A stretch of DNA of 64,000 nt from Defluviitaleaceae bacterium (GCA_009780315.1 WRAH01000005.1:51300-115299), one strand, 5' to 3'; positions 17,917 to 27,433 are shown, counted from the stretch's first letter. The notes: generated from the letters alone by a model not told the origin. Translations and numbers: made by a program.

Positions 17917-18662
17917 ATAAATTTCAATTGAAAGATGTAAATTTATGGTACAACGATTTTCACGCATTAAAAGACATTAACATGGATATCAAAGCAAAGG
18001 AAATTACAGCATTTATTGGGCCTTCTGGTTGCGGAAAATCCACATTAATTAAAAGTCTTAACCGCATGAATGACTTGATTGATGGTTGTAAAATTACTGG
18101 AGACTTTCTATTAGACGGCGAAAATATCTATGGAAACCTAGATATAAATGCACTTCGCAAACGGGTAGGCATGGTTTTTCAAAAGCCAAACCCCTTCCCC
18201 ATGAGCGTCTTTGACAATGTGGCATATGCCCCTCGTGTGCATGGTATAAAGTCAAAATTTAAATTGAATGAAATTGTAGAAAAATCTTTACGGGATGCTG
18301 CAATTTGGGATGAATTAAAAGACCGCTTAAAAAAATCAGCAATTAGTCTTTCTGGTGGACAGCAACAACGCTTGTGTATTGCTCGTGCCCTTGCGGCAGA
18401 GCCGGATGTTTTACTTATGGATGAACCAACATCTGCACTTGACCCAATTTCTACTGCAAAAATTGAAGAGTTGGTGATTAAACTTAAAAAAAAGTATACT
18501 ATTGTCATTGTTACACATAACATGCAGCAAGCTGTTCGCATTTCTGACACAACAGGATTTTTCCTGCTGGGCGAACTCATTGAATACAATAACACCGAGC
18601 AATTATTCTCAATGCCAACCGACAAGCGTTGCGAAGACTATATTACAGGGAGATTTGGATAA
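17913..18662 (+). CDS. pstB: Phosphate ABC transporter ATP-binding protein PstB
   Basis: A 249-residue ATPase with Walker [10 protein letters not shown], the PstB-specific [20 protein letters not shown], signature LSGGQQQRL and Walker [14 protein letters not shown]. It energises phosphate uptake through PstCA. It overlaps pstA by 4 nt and its stop overlaps the phoU start by 1 nt. Confidence 0.97.
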   Translation: MNKFQLKDVNLWYNDFHALKDINMDIKAKEITAFIGPSGCGKSTLIKSLNRMNDLIDGCKITGDFLLDGENIYGNLDINALRKRVGMVFQKPNPFPMSVFDNVAYAPRVHGIKSKFKLNEIVEKSLRDAAIWDELKDRLKKSAISLSGGQQQRLCIARALAAEPDVLLMDEPTSALDPISTAKIEELVIKLKKKYTIVIVTHNMQQAVRISDTTGFFLLGELIEYNNTEQLFSMPTDKRCEDYITGRFG

Positions 18663-19297
18663 TGCGTAGATTTGATAAGCAACTCATAAAGCTCAATGAC
18701 ATGTTGCTGGAAATGGGTGCATTGGTTGAGCAATCCATATTCATAGCATCTCAAGCTTTAATTGAGCAAGATTTAACATTGGCAAAGAAAGCGATAGCCG
18801 CTGAAGCAGATGTGGAACAAAAGGAAAAAGACATTGAGGCATTTTGTCTCAAATTACTTTTGCAACAACAACCTGTGGCAAGAGATTTACGTGTCATTTC
18901 TGCCGCCCTTAAAATGATTACAGACATGGAACGTATTGGTGACCAAGCCGCTGATATTTCAGAAATTGTTGTCATGATGAACGACGCACCCCACATTGCA
19001 AATCTTGAGCATATTCCTAAAATGGCAACCGCTACTGTAAAAATGGTGACTGACAGTATCGACGCATTTGTAAAAAAAGATTTAGAGCTTGCGAAATCTG
19101 TTATAGATTATGATGATGTAGTTGATGACCTTTTTGACAAGGTAAAGTTTGACTTGATTGAGCTGATTCGCAAAGATAGCGGCAATGGAGAGCAAGCCAT
19201 TGATTTGCTAATGATTGCAAAGTTTTTTGAACGTATTGGTGACCATGCTTGCAATATTGCAAAATGGGTAGTGTATTCAATCACAGGAAAGCAGTGA
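18662..19297 (+). CDS. phoU: Phosphate signalling protein PhoU
   Basis: Start taken at ATG 18662, overlapping the pstB stop (TAATG), giving 211 residues. It has two PhoU helical repeats, each with the metal-binding pattern E/DxxxD: MITDMERIGDQAADISE near residue 85 and MIAKFFERIGDHACNIAKW near 188. PhoU links the Pst transporter to PhoR and restrains the phosphate regulon when phosphate is plentiful. It overlaps phoB by 4 nt. Confidence 0.95.
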   Translation: MRRFDKQLIKLNDMLLEMGALVEQSIFIASQALIEQDLTLAKKAIAAEADVEQKEKDIEAFCLKLLLQQQPVARDLRVISAALKMITDMERIGDQAADISEIVVMMNDAPHIANLEHIPKMATATVKMVTDSIDAFVKKDLELAKSVIDYDDVVDDLFDKVKFDLIELIRKDSGNGEQAIDLLMIAKFFERIGDHACNIAKWVVYSITGKQ

Positions 19298-19989
19298 TAA
19301 AGTTGCCGCATATTTGGATGATAGAAGATGATGAGGATATACGAGAAATAGCCCTTTATGCTTTGCGTACTGCAAAGTTTGAAACAACAGGCTTTGAAAA
19401 TGGTGAAGAATTTTTTACAGCCTTAACAGCATGTGACTATACCCCTGATTTAATTATGCTTGATATTATGCTGCCTGGTGATGATGGGTTAACTATTTTA
19501 AAAAAATTACGGCAATGCCCACAATATAAAAACTTACCCATTATCATGCTTACTGCAAAAGGAAGCGAACATGATAAGGTGGTTGGGCTAGACCTTGGTG
19601 CAGACGATTATTTATCCAAACCTTTTGGTGTGATGGAACTTATTTCTCGGGTAAAAGCCCTGCTTCGCAGAAGCCAAAACAGTACATCAACACCTTCAAA
19701 TGAATTACAATACCAATGCATTCAAATGAATCACACCAGTCGTATAGTGCTGGTTGATGGGGTGGTATTAAACTTGACCTTTAAAGAATATGAACTACTA
19801 CACTACTTGTTAATCAATACAAATATTGTATTAAACCGTGATAAAATTCTGGAAACTGTGTGGGGTTATGATTTTGAAGGTGAAAGTCGTACCTTAGATA
19901 TGCATATAAAATCATTGCGAAAAAAACTTGGAAAAGCGGGCGAATATATAAAAACTGTCCGTAATGTAGGATATAGATTGGGTGAATAA
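19294..19989 (+). CDS. phoB: PhoB-type response regulator
   Basis: Start taken at GTG 19294 (GTGA overlap with the phoU stop, AGGAAA just upstream), giving 231 residues. The receiver domain has the acidic pair EDDED, phospho-acceptor Asp in LIMLDIMLPG, Thr in MLTAKG and Lys in DDYLSKPF. The C-terminal OmpR/PhoB winged helix includes LTFKEYELLHYLL and SRTLDMHIKSLRKKLG. It is expected to be phosphorylated by the adjacent PhoR and to activate phosphate-starvation genes, probably including this operon. Confidence 0.93.
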   Translation: MIKLPHIWMIEDDEDIREIALYALRTAKFETTGFENGEEFFTALTACDYTPDLIMLDIMLPGDDGLTILKKLRQCPQYKNLPIIMLTAKGSEHDKVVGLDLGADDYLSKPFGVMELISRVKALLRRSQNSTSTPSNELQYQCIQMNHTSRIVLVDGVVLNLTFKEYELLHYLLINTNIVLNRDKILETVWGYDFEGESRTLDMHIKSLRKKLGKAGEYIKTVRNVGYRLGE

Positions 19990-19991
19990 TC

Positions 19992-21647
19992 TTGCATAAA
20001 CGAATATATGGTGGCTTTGTTGGACTGATAATGGTTTGTGTTATAGTATTAGCAACTTCTTTTAGTTTTATGTTTTTTAGTGCGTCACAGACCCATGAAA
20101 TGGCAGCCATTAGAGATAAGGCATATCTTGTTGCTGAATTGCTTAATCATGGAGATTTTGACTACTTTGTAAATTTTGCAGGCAATGAAACACGTATGAC
20201 TATTATCGCGCCTGATGGTTCAACAATTATGGATAACTACAGCGGTGCAGACTTTAACGAAAATCGTGCAGATAGAGAAGAGTTTATTCAAGCCATTGCC
20301 TTTGGATATGGTGAGTCAGTCCGCCAATCAGAAACCCTTGGTGCAGAGACATTTTATTATGCGATACGCCTTGAAAATGGGGATGTTTTGCGTCTTTCAC
20401 GTACATTGCATAGCTTAGGTGAGGTATTTCCTTCAATTTTACCTATGCTTGTAATCATCACTATCGTTATCTTGCTTTTTGCTTACTTTGTCGCTTTCCG
20501 TGTCACACGAAAAATTATAAAACCATTAGGAGAAGTTGACCTAGAAAACGCAACTGCCATTGATGGCTATGAAGAGCTTTGGCCCTATATTCGGAAAATA
20601 GGCAACCAACGGCAGGAAATCGCGTCGCAAATGAAAGCTTTAAAAAACCGTGCTGGAACCATTGACACAATTATTGAAAATATGCGGGAAGGTTTAATCA
20701 TCCTTGATAAAAAAGGGAAAGTCATGTCTGTGAACCAAAGTGCAAAAGATATTTTTGATATGCCAGGTAAAGCCAAAAATATTCAACACATTTACCGTGA
20801 CCCAGAGTTTATGCAAAGTGTCAAAGGGTGTTTAGACGGTGTACATCTGGAAATGATATTTTCACGCAATGATAAAATTTACAAGGCTGTCTTAAATCCC
20901 GTTACTGGCGGAGAGCATAAACATGGTGCAATTATTTTCTTCCTAGATATCACTGCCCAAGCCAAAGCTGAAACCCAGCGTAAGGAATTTTCTGCAAATG
21001 TTTCTCATGAATTAAAAACGCCACTGACCACTATTTCTGCATTGTCAGAAATGATGGAAGGCGGCATGGTTAAAGCAGAAGACATGACGGCAATTGGCAA
21101 TAAAATTTCAAGACATACTAAACGGCTGATTAGCATTATTGAGGATATCATCCGCCTTTCAGAATTTGACGAAAATAAAATTGCGCTGGACTTTACGCCT
21201 TTTGACGTATTTGCGTTGGCAAAATCCACAATATCTACACTGGAAGAAAAAGCGGCTGAAAAAGCGGTGACATTAAAACTTGAAGGTGAGCCGTTAAATA
21301 TCAATGGCAATAGCCGTTTGATTGACGAACTTTTGTACAATTTAATTGACAATGGAATTAAATACAATAAAGATAATGGAAGTGTAACTGTATCCATAAG
21401 TCAAGATGCAGAAGTGTGTAAAATTAACGTAAGTGATACGGGCATAGGCATTGCCAAGGAACATCAAGAGCGTGTTTTTGAAAGGTTCTATCGTGTAGAC
21501 AGTTCCCGCTCTAAAAAAACTGGGGGAACAGGGCTTGGACTTTCCATCGTGAAGCATATTGCTGAACATCATCATGGTAAAGTTATGCTAACAAGCACAG
21601 AAGGTGTAGGTACGACTATTACCTGCTATTTACAATTTATTCTATAA
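19992..21647 (+). CDS. phoR: PhoR-type membrane sensor histidine kinase
   Basis: A 551-residue kinase starting at TTG 19992, two bases after phoB. Membrane helices lie at about 10-30 and 150-175 and flank an extracytoplasmic sensor. A PAS-like domain (about 220-330) follows, then HisKA with FSANVSHELKTPLTT, and HATPase motifs N (LLYNLIDNGIKYN), G1 (DTGIGI) and G2 (GGTGLGLSI). It autophosphorylates on the H of SHELKTP and passes phosphate to PhoB; PhoU and Pst modulate it. Confidence 0.93.
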   Translation: MHKRIYGGFVGLIMVCVIVLATSFSFMFFSASQTHEMAAIRDKAYLVAELLNHGDFDYFVNFAGNETRMTIIAPDGSTIMDNYSGADFNENRADREEFIQAIAFGYGESVRQSETLGAETFYYAIRLENGDVLRLSRTLHSLGEVFPSILPMLVIITIVILLFAYFVAFRVTRKIIKPLGEVDLENATAIDGYEELWPYIRKIGNQRQEIASQMKALKNRAGTIDTIIENMREGLIILDKKGKVMSVNQSAKDIFDMPGKAKNIQHIYRDPEFMQSVKGCLDGVHLEMIFSRNDKIYKAVLNPVTGGEHKHGAIIFFLDITAQAKAETQRKEFSANVSHELKTPLTTISALSEMMEGGMVKAEDMTAIGNKISRHTKRLISIIEDIIRLSEFDENKIALDFTPFDVFALAKSTISTLEEKAAEKAVTLKLEGEPLNINGNSRLIDELLYNLIDNGIKYNKDNGSVTVSISQDAEVCKINVSDTGIGIAKEHQERVFERFYRVDSSRSKKTGGTGLGLSIVKHIAEHHHGKVMLTSTEGVGTTITCYLQFIL

Positions 21648-21650
21648 ATT

Positions 21651-21679
21651 TTTACTTTTAATTATTTTAGTAGTATAAT
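21651..21679 (+). promoter_or_regulatory. Promoter for the FAD/BFD oxidoreductase gene
   Basis: -10 TATAAT (21674-21679) is consensus; the -35 TTTACT (21651-21656) is weaker, with a 17-nt spacer. It lies 33 nt before the ATG. Confidence 0.5.
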
Positions 21680-21711
21680 TTTATAAATATGTAAATAAGG
21701 GGTTTGTTGAT

Positions 21712-23139
21712 ATGAAAGCAGATATAATTATTATTGGGGCAGGTATTGTAGGTTGTGCAACAGCACGTTTTTTAAGTCAGTATAAATTAAAAATTATTGT
21801 ACTAGAGCGTGGTGCGGATGTTGCCATTGGCGCAACCAAAGCCAATAGCGGAATTTTGCATTCTGGATACGATTGTGAACCTAATACCCATAAGGCGGCG
21901 CTTAATGTTAAAGGACTGTCAATGTATCATAAACTAAAAAAAGAACTGGATATCCCAATGCGAATTTGCGGCTCTATGGTGGTCAGTTTTAGTGAAAGCG
22001 GCGAGAAATCACCTGAACTTATACGATTGTACGAACGTGGGATAAGCAATGGTGTCACTGACATGGAGCTAATTTCTGGTGAGGTGGCAAGAAAGCTTGA
22101 ACCAAACTTACATTTATCTGTAACAGGTGCATTAGTATCAAAAAACGCAGGTATTATTTCTCCTTATGAAGCCGCTATTGCGTTTGCTGAAAATGCAGCT
22201 GAAAATGGTGTTGAATTTTTCCTTAATACCAATGTAACCCATATCAATTTTGCTGATAAATCTTTTACTATTCACACTTCAACAGGTTATTTTTCATCCC
22301 CAGTGGTTATCAATGCCGCAGGTTTAGAAAGCGGAAATATTCACAATATGACCCATGTAGAGAAAGAATCAATCATACCCCAGCGCGGAGAATATTATTT
22401 GCTGGATAATACCCAACGAAATTTAGTAAGCCGCACAATTTTTCAATTACCCACAAATTTAGGTAAAGGTGTGCTTATTACCCCTACCCTAGACCATAAT
22501 ATTTTACTCGGCCCAACAGGCGATTTTATTGACGAAGGCAATAGCACTGAAACCACATTAAAGGGACTTGCCGAAACATTAGAAAAAGCAAGTTTATCCC
22601 TTAATAAAATACCCATCCGTCATCGTATCACTAACTTTGCAGGGGTAAGGGCAAAACATCATAGCCGTGACTTTGTTATAGAAGAGTCCACATCTGGATT
22701 TTTTAATGCCATTGGCATAGATTCACCGGGACTCACTGCCGCACCAGCCATTGCTAAAATGCTTGGGGAAATGGTTTTAAGTCGGTTACAACCCAAAGAA
22801 AATCCAAAGTTTAAAAGTAAACGTGTTGGCATTAAACGCTTTAAAGAATTATCGCCTACGCTACAAGCTGAATATATTGCCCAAAATCCAGCATATGGGC
22901 GTATTGTATGCCGTTGTGAAACCATTACAGAAGGGGAAATTATTGAATCAATCCGCCGACCTGTAGGGGCAAAAAATCTAGATGCAGTAAAACGTCGTTC
23001 CCGTGCGCAAATGGGTCGTTGCCAAGGGGGATTTTGTACAATGCGTTTGATGGAAATTTTAAGTGCAGAACTTGGCATTTCTGAGTTGGAGATTACGAAA
23101 AGTGGGGCTGGGTCGGAGATTGTTCACGGTTCTTTTTAG
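21712..23139 (+). CDS. FAD-dependent oxidoreductase with C-terminal BFD [2Fe-2S] domain (GlpA-like)
   Basis: A 475-residue protein. The N-terminal Rossmann motif GAGIVGCATARF binds FAD in a DAO-type fold (residues 1-360). A C-terminal BFD-like [2Fe-2S] domain carries CRCE and CQGGFC. This arrangement matches anaerobic glycerol-3-phosphate dehydrogenase GlpA and related L-2-hydroxyacid or amine oxidoreductases; glpB and glpC are not adjacent, so the substrate is uncertain. The last 47 nt overlap, on the opposite strand, the end of the V-ATPase subunit D gene. Confidence 0.85.
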   Translation: MKADIIIIGAGIVGCATARFLSQYKLKIIVLERGADVAIGATKANSGILHSGYDCEPNTHKAALNVKGLSMYHKLKKELDIPMRICGSMVVSFSESGEKSPELIRLYERGISNGVTDMELISGEVARKLEPNLHLSVTGALVSKNAGIISPYEAAIAFAENAAENGVEFFLNTNVTHINFADKSFTIHTSTGYFSSPVVINAAGLESGNIHNMTHVEKESIIPQRGEYYLLDNTQRNLVSRTIFQLPTNLGKGVLITPTLDHNILLGPTGDFIDEGNSTETTLKGLAETLEKASLSLNKIPIRHRITNFAGVRAKHHSRDFVIEESTSGFFNAIGIDSPGLTAAPAIAKMLGEMVLSRLQPKENPKFKSKRVGIKRFKELSPTLQAEYIAQNPAYGRIVCRCETITEGEIIESIRRPVGAKNLDAVKRRSRAQMGRCQGGFCTMRLMEILSAELGISELEITKSGAGSEIVHGSF

Positions 23140-23656
23140 CCGTTTTAATTCTTACAAGTTCATCCCTTTCCCGTTCTTCCAGTTGTTCTGATATGTATTT
23201 AATACGCGCCTCGTACTTTGGAATTGTAATATTTCTTAGTGCGGCGGCGCGTTTTCTTATGCGTTGCAGCAATTCATTAAGCCGATTGATTATTGCTTCG
23301 GATTCTATTAGTTTTTGCTTGATTTTCACGATTTTACGCCATGCTTCAAATGCTTCATCTACAGATACACTGGTTTCTGAAAGATTATAGTGCTTATTTG
23401 AAAACGCAATTATCCACACATTATCTAAATTTTCCTTACCAATTTCCATTTGTGCTATTGCCAAAAGCTGATATGCGGTTATAATATTATCACGAAGTTC
23501 ATTTCTTAACATACGTGTTGTGTTTTTTATTTCGTTAAGTTCATGCAATAATGCTTTGTGACGCATGTCCATGAGATGATATCCTTTTCGCGCCAGTGAC
23601 AGATTATGTCTGGCTTGAAGTAAATTTCTTTTGGTTGGCAATGCGTTAACATCCAT
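23093..23656 (-). CDS. V-type ATP synthase subunit D (isolated)
   Basis: A 187-residue protein that is largely two long helices (about 5-80 and 110-175), with the subunit D start pattern PTKRNLLQARHNLSLARKGYHLMDMRHKALLHEL and the late ERDELVRIKTAKK. Subunit D forms the central rotor stalk of V/A-type ATPases. RBS AAAGGAG precedes the ATG. No other V-ATPase subunit is in the window and neither side looks like part of such an operon. The C-terminal codons overlap the facing oxidoreductase gene by 47 nt. It is either a displaced part of the real complex or a paralogue. Confidence 0.8.
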   Translation of the reverse strand: MDVNALPTKRNLLQARHNLSLARKGYHLMDMRHKALLHELNEIKNTTRMLRNELRDNIITAYQLLAIAQMEIGKENLDNVWIIAFSNKHYNLSETSVSVDEAFEAWRKIVKIKQKLIESEAIINRLNELLQRIRKRAAALRNITIPKYEARIKYISEQLEERERDELVRIKTAKKNREQSPTQPHFS

Positions 23657-23779
23657 TTTAAAATACTCCTTTCCTGATTGTATAAGGTTTTATCTTAGAA
23701 TGTCCTCCATAATTTTGAAGTATATTCTAACCTATTCCAATCCAATATAAATATGCAATGATATTTGGGAGGGATTGAT

Positions 23780-24244
23780 ATGCCAACATCTGTAGGTATT
23801 GTCGGCTATAATGGACGAGAAATGACGAGGGCATTTTTAAGAATGAGCAATGGCAAAGCAAATTGTTATCACATTACAAACGAACAATCACATGGGCCAA
23901 AGATTAACATACTCATTGCCGCTGAGGCATCACCTGTTTTAACTGCAATGATTCCTGCCCTTTCACAGGAAGATTATCTTGTTGTGAATGCAGACGATAA
24001 GACCATTTTTCCACTGTTATCTGGAAATGAAGCAAAGCTTATCACCTATGGATTTAATACACGGGCTTGTATTACCGCATCCAGCGTTACAGATGATGGT
24101 TTACAGGTGTGCATACAACGTGGGTTTCAAGGCATTGATGGTACGGAACGTGAACCTCAAGAATTTTCTGCCCGTGGGAAGGAAGATTCAACATCTATGC
24201 TTGGTGCAGCAGCAGCATGGGCTGTTTTAAATGACGGGTTTTAA
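23780..24244 (+). CDS. Mur-ligase-like fragment protein (hypothetical)
   Basis: Start taken at ATG 23780, behind GGGAGGG; 154 residues. The N-terminus has no P-loop. The central VVNADD and the following LITYGFNTRACITASSV recall the end of the central domain of MurC/MurF-type ligases, where a residual acidic pair precedes ITYG. The C-terminal STSMLGAAAAWAVL is like the start of the next helix. Without GKT and without the C-terminal domain it cannot be an active ligase, so it is either a reduced homologue with a new role or a trimmed gene. Function not assigned. Confidence 0.5.
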   Translation: MPTSVGIVGYNGREMTRAFLRMSNGKANCYHITNEQSHGPKINILIAAEASPVLTAMIPALSQEDYLVVNADDKTIFPLLSGNEAKLITYGFNTRACITASSVTDDGLQVCIQRGFQGIDGTEREPQEFSARGKEDSTSMLGAAAAWAVLNDGF

Positions 24245-24338
24245 TTTATAGAAAGTTCTAAATTTAGCTATACGGCAATAAGATATACAATGTGTGAAAA
24301 ATGCGTGAGCAAATTTTTTACACTAACCGATTTGCTGC

Positions 24339-24353
24339 GCCGCCATAGGCGGC
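24339..24353 (+). promoter_or_regulatory. GC-rich hairpin in the SSB leader
   Basis: GCCGCC-ATA-GGCGGC forms a perfect 6-bp GC stem in an otherwise AT-rich intergenic stretch, 26 nt before the TTG start of the SSB-like gene. It has no T-run, so it is not a standard terminator. It may be a structured leader element. Confidence 0.35.
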
Positions 24354-24379
24354 ATGGGATAAAAGAGAGGTGACGCATC

Positions 24380-25057
24380 TTGGAGAACGGAAACAATTTC
24401 ATCGACATTGGCGGGCGCATCAATTCTGATTTGACGTTTAGCCACGAAATTTATGGTGAGGGATTTTATCGCTTTGATGTTGAGGTAGATAGACTCAGCG
24501 GAAATAGTGATATTCTTCCCGTTACCGTAAGTGAACGTATCGTTGACCGCGAAAAAATGGCAATTGGTTTGCCTATTCGCATTTTAGGGCAAATTCGCTC
24601 GTACAATAGTTATGTAGAAGCTGACAAACGTAACAAACTTGTACTTACAATTTTTGCCCGTGATGTAGAAGTGCTTAGTTCAAGTTCAGACACTAGCCCA
24701 AATGACGTATTTTTAGACGGATATTTGTGCAAACCTGCAATTTATCGAACAACACCCTTTGGTAGAGAAATTGCTGACTTGCTTGTAGCCGTTAATAGGT
24801 CATACAATAAGTCTGACTACATACCCTGCATTGCGTGGGGTAGAAATGCAAGATACGCAGGTAAGCTTGAAGTTGGACACCACATTAGATTGTGGGGTAG
24901 AATGCAAAGCCGTAAATACCAGAAAAAAATTGACGAAAATAATATTCTGGAAAAGGTCGCTTATGAAGTTTCTGTATCTAAAGTTGAAATTATCAATGAT
25001 GTGGATACAGAAAATATTTCAAATGCAGAAAACAACACTGAAACTGAAAAAGAATAA
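24380..25057 (+). CDS. Single-stranded DNA-binding protein-like OB-fold protein
   Basis: A 225-residue protein starting at TTG 24380 with GAGAGGTGA upstream. It has two OB-like halves: about 5-98 (GEGFYRFDVEV, LPIRILGQIRSYNSY) and about 110-205. The second matches SSB best (FLDGYLCKPAIYRTTPFGREIADLLVAVNR, YIPCIAWGRNARYA). The tail is acidic and rich in Asn and Glu but lacks the classic DDIPF tip. It probably binds ssDNA; the housekeeping SSB is normally beside rpsF/rpsR, so this is likely a second, tandem-OB type. Confidence 0.75.
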   Translation: MENGNNFIDIGGRINSDLTFSHEIYGEGFYRFDVEVDRLSGNSDILPVTVSERIVDREKMAIGLPIRILGQIRSYNSYVEADKRNKLVLTIFARDVEVLSSSSDTSPNDVFLDGYLCKPAIYRTTPFGREIADLLVAVNRSYNKSDYIPCIAWGRNARYAGKLEVGHHIRLWGRMQSRKYQKKIDENNILEKVAYEVSVSKVEIINDVDTENISNAENNTETEKE

Positions 25058-25076
25058 ACTTTAACCTATGTATTTT

Positions 25077-25119
25077 AAAATCCCCTAAAGCGCTTCACCA
25101 ACAAGCTTTAGGGGATTTT
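25077..25119. terminator. Bidirectional intrinsic terminator
   Basis: A perfect 15-bp stem (25077-25091 with 25105-25119) with 13-nt loop and A/T tracts on both sides. It lies between the convergent SSB-like gene and the last gene of the Hdr/Flx/Frd operon, and can serve both. Confidence 0.9.
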
Positions 25120-25127
25120 TATAAACC

Positions 25128-27401
25128 TTATTTTTTCATATACTCAAGTTCATTTAAAAGTTCTTGAGGCAATTCCTTTACAGTCTGGCTAAGTTTATGC
25201 AAAGACCTTGACAGTAATTGTTCACGCTGTTGCTGTTTAAAGGTAAATCGTTTAATCAGTTCAGCATATTGGGGGTTTTGCCCCAAGCTATCTCTTATTG
25301 CTGCAGAGAATGGACAATACATTGTCATTATTTTTCGGGCAAATTTATTAAGACGCTGGGAACTATTAGATTCATACATAATCCAATCGATATAATTCAA
25401 CACAAAAACATTTTTCCAGTTGTTTCTGGCACGAGATAATTCAGCTTTTACACCAGCTTTTACATCAGTTGAAAGCTCACGGTTGGTTCTATAGAACTGT
25501 AAATAATCACAATATTCACTGGTTAGTGATGGGTCAGTAACATCATTCCAGCGAATACCTTGTATACGCTTACACATTTCCCAGCGGAACTCACCTGTTA
25601 GTGTAATCACCAAAGTACGTAAATCCGTTAGCATAAATAACGGCATAAACATGCGTGCAGGAGTAGTGCGTTTGCGCCCTTCAATTTCTTGCCACATGAT
25701 GCCCCGTATACCCAGGTTCGGCATGAGTATGACTTCCGGCATAACTTCCACATGCACAGTTTCTTTTGGAACGCCGATTTCAGGATTGGAATAAACTGTT
25801 TCTCGATAAAATGCTGAATAATCAATATTTCTAATTTCATCAAAATTAGACTTTAACAATGCTGGTGTGACAAGAGAAGTTTCCAATCCTCGTTGGATAT
25901 TATTGTCTGAAAATAAGGGACAAAAAGTAGTAATCCGTCCAAAAGTAAGCTTGTTTACAATTGGAAAAATATTTTCCATTTCAAATTTAAGTTTTTCACC
26001 AGTATTTTGTAATAATGCCGCGGCTTCTGCTTCATCTATTTTGTAATTAGATTTTAACTCTTGCACATATCCAGCATAATCCATGTCAAATTCATTGCGA
26101 CATGGTTCACGTTCACCTGCATAAATTTTAGCCATCCATTCACTGACAGTATAAACGCCGCTGATTGGGTCGCCTTTTACTGTATCTGCAATTGAATAGA
26201 GATAATCTGCATTTTCATGCCCTGCAAGTGCTGAATCTACATAACCAAAGTTTAAAAACATTTTTATTATCGTACTTGGCACTATTGCAGTCGTCACACT
26301 CTTTATCAATACTTTTGTATAAATTTCGTTAAACATTGTGGTTAGTTCACGGCGAATGTGGTGGGCTGTATCGTCAGAACTTGCACGGTCGGTCAGTGCC
26401 GTATAGTCACGCACATATTTTGTAAACTTATTACTTAGCTCAGGCGCACACTCGGAATACTTTAAAATTTCCTCCAATGAATCTGCCAAATTGGTTTTTG
26501 CACCGCCTGAACCTGCGGATACTGTGGTTATCACTTGATGTTCACGTTTTTCTGCCAAATCAGATTTATAGGAAGCTTGACGGGTTTCATATAAAGCACG
26601 GTCGATGTATGACATATTAGACAAAAGTGCATTTAGTGGTGTCATCAATGTTTCTACAGCAGCATCTGCACCCTTTATATTGATTGCATTAAGATGCAAT
26701 TCAGAAATGAGTGTGAATAAATCTGAACCACCATTGCTTAAAAACAACCATGAAATGTTACGCAAATAATCTTGATATTTTTTACAAGTGTGCATAACAT
26801 CATCTATATCTGCAATACTTCTACGCAAAAAACCTACAGATATTCCCGGCTTACGGAAAAAGCCTTTTAAAGTTGCTGATTCTACAGATTTTATTTCCAG
26901 ATAGTATTCATTTAACCAGTCATCTATCTGGTCAACTGTGGAAGGATGTGACAAGTTTGTAGATTCAGCCAATTTTTTAGATGTAAACGCAAAGCGTTCG
27001 CATAAGCGTTCATAAATGGGATATACGTCTTTGACGTATTTATATGCTCTTTCAGATTCTTGCTTCAGTCTCTGTTTGTATTGCAAAAATTTTGAAACTT
27101 GTCGGCACATAGATACAACAAATAAATTTGCCACGTCAGCATTATCCCGCATTAACGTTTCCAAACTTGAAAAATCATCATATTGGTATGAAAAAGCAGT
27201 GATATCTGTTGTCACCTTATAAGTGTGAGTATGTGAACCTGTACTTAAAGCATATAAACCAATCGTATCACCTTGGTCAAATTTAAAATTATGCCCATTG
27301 AATGTACATTCAGCTGTGCCTTTTGTAATAAAAAAGAGATGGCGTAATGGTTCACCAGCGTTACATATCACGCTGCCTTGCTTAAATTCTTGTAGTGGCA
27401 T
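25128..27401 (-). CDS. Large cyclic-nucleotide-binding-domain protein, function unknown
   Basis: A 757-residue soluble protein. Residues 1-120 form a CRP-type cyclic-nucleotide-binding beta-roll (FKQGSVICNAGEPLRHLFFITKG, then FDQGDTIGLYAL). Everything after is alpha-helical with no motif I recognise and no helix-turn-helix, so it is not an ordinary CRP regulator. The region 540-680 includes conserved-looking PEVILMPNLGIRGIMWQEIEGRKRTTPARMF. RBS AAGGGGA precedes the ATG. It starts 32 nt after the Frd-like flavoprotein stop and is followed by a terminator, so it is probably the tenth gene of the Hdr/Flx/Frd operon. A ligand-responsive scaffold or regulator of that complex is possible but unproven. 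Confidence 0.7.
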   Translation of the reverse strand: MPLQEFKQGSVICNAGEPLRHLFFITKGTAECTFNGHNFKFDQGDTIGLYALSTGSHTHTYKVTTDITAFSYQYDDFSSLETLMRDNADVANLFVVSMCRQVSKFLQYKQRLKQESERAYKYVKDVYPIYERLCERFAFTSKKLAESTNLSHPSTVDQIDDWLNEYYLEIKSVESATLKGFFRKPGISVGFLRRSIADIDDVMHTCKKYQDYLRNISWLFLSNGGSDLFTLISELHLNAINIKGADAAVETLMTPLNALLSNMSYIDRALYETRQASYKSDLAEKREHQVITTVSAGSGGAKTNLADSLEEILKYSECAPELSNKFTKYVRDYTALTDRASSDDTAHHIRRELTTMFNEIYTKVLIKSVTTAIVPSTIIKMFLNFGYVDSALAGHENADYLYSIADTVKGDPISGVYTVSEWMAKIYAGEREPCRNEFDMDYAGYVQELKSNYKIDEAEAAALLQNTGEKLKFEMENIFPIVNKLTFGRITTFCPLFSDNNIQRGLETSLVTPALLKSNFDEIRNIDYSAFYRETVYSNPEIGVPKETVHVEVMPEVILMPNLGIRGIMWQEIEGRKRTTPARMFMPLFMLTDLRTLVITLTGEFRWEMCKRIQGIRWNDVTDPSLTSEYCDYLQFYRTNRELSTDVKAGVKAELSRARNNWKNVFVLNYIDWIMYESNSSQRLNKFARKIMTMYCPFSAAIRDSLGQNPQYAELIKRFTFKQQQREQLLSRSLHKLSQTVKELPQELLNELEYMKK

Positions 27402-27433
27402 GTAAATTTCCCCTTACAATTTGTAGGTTATGG

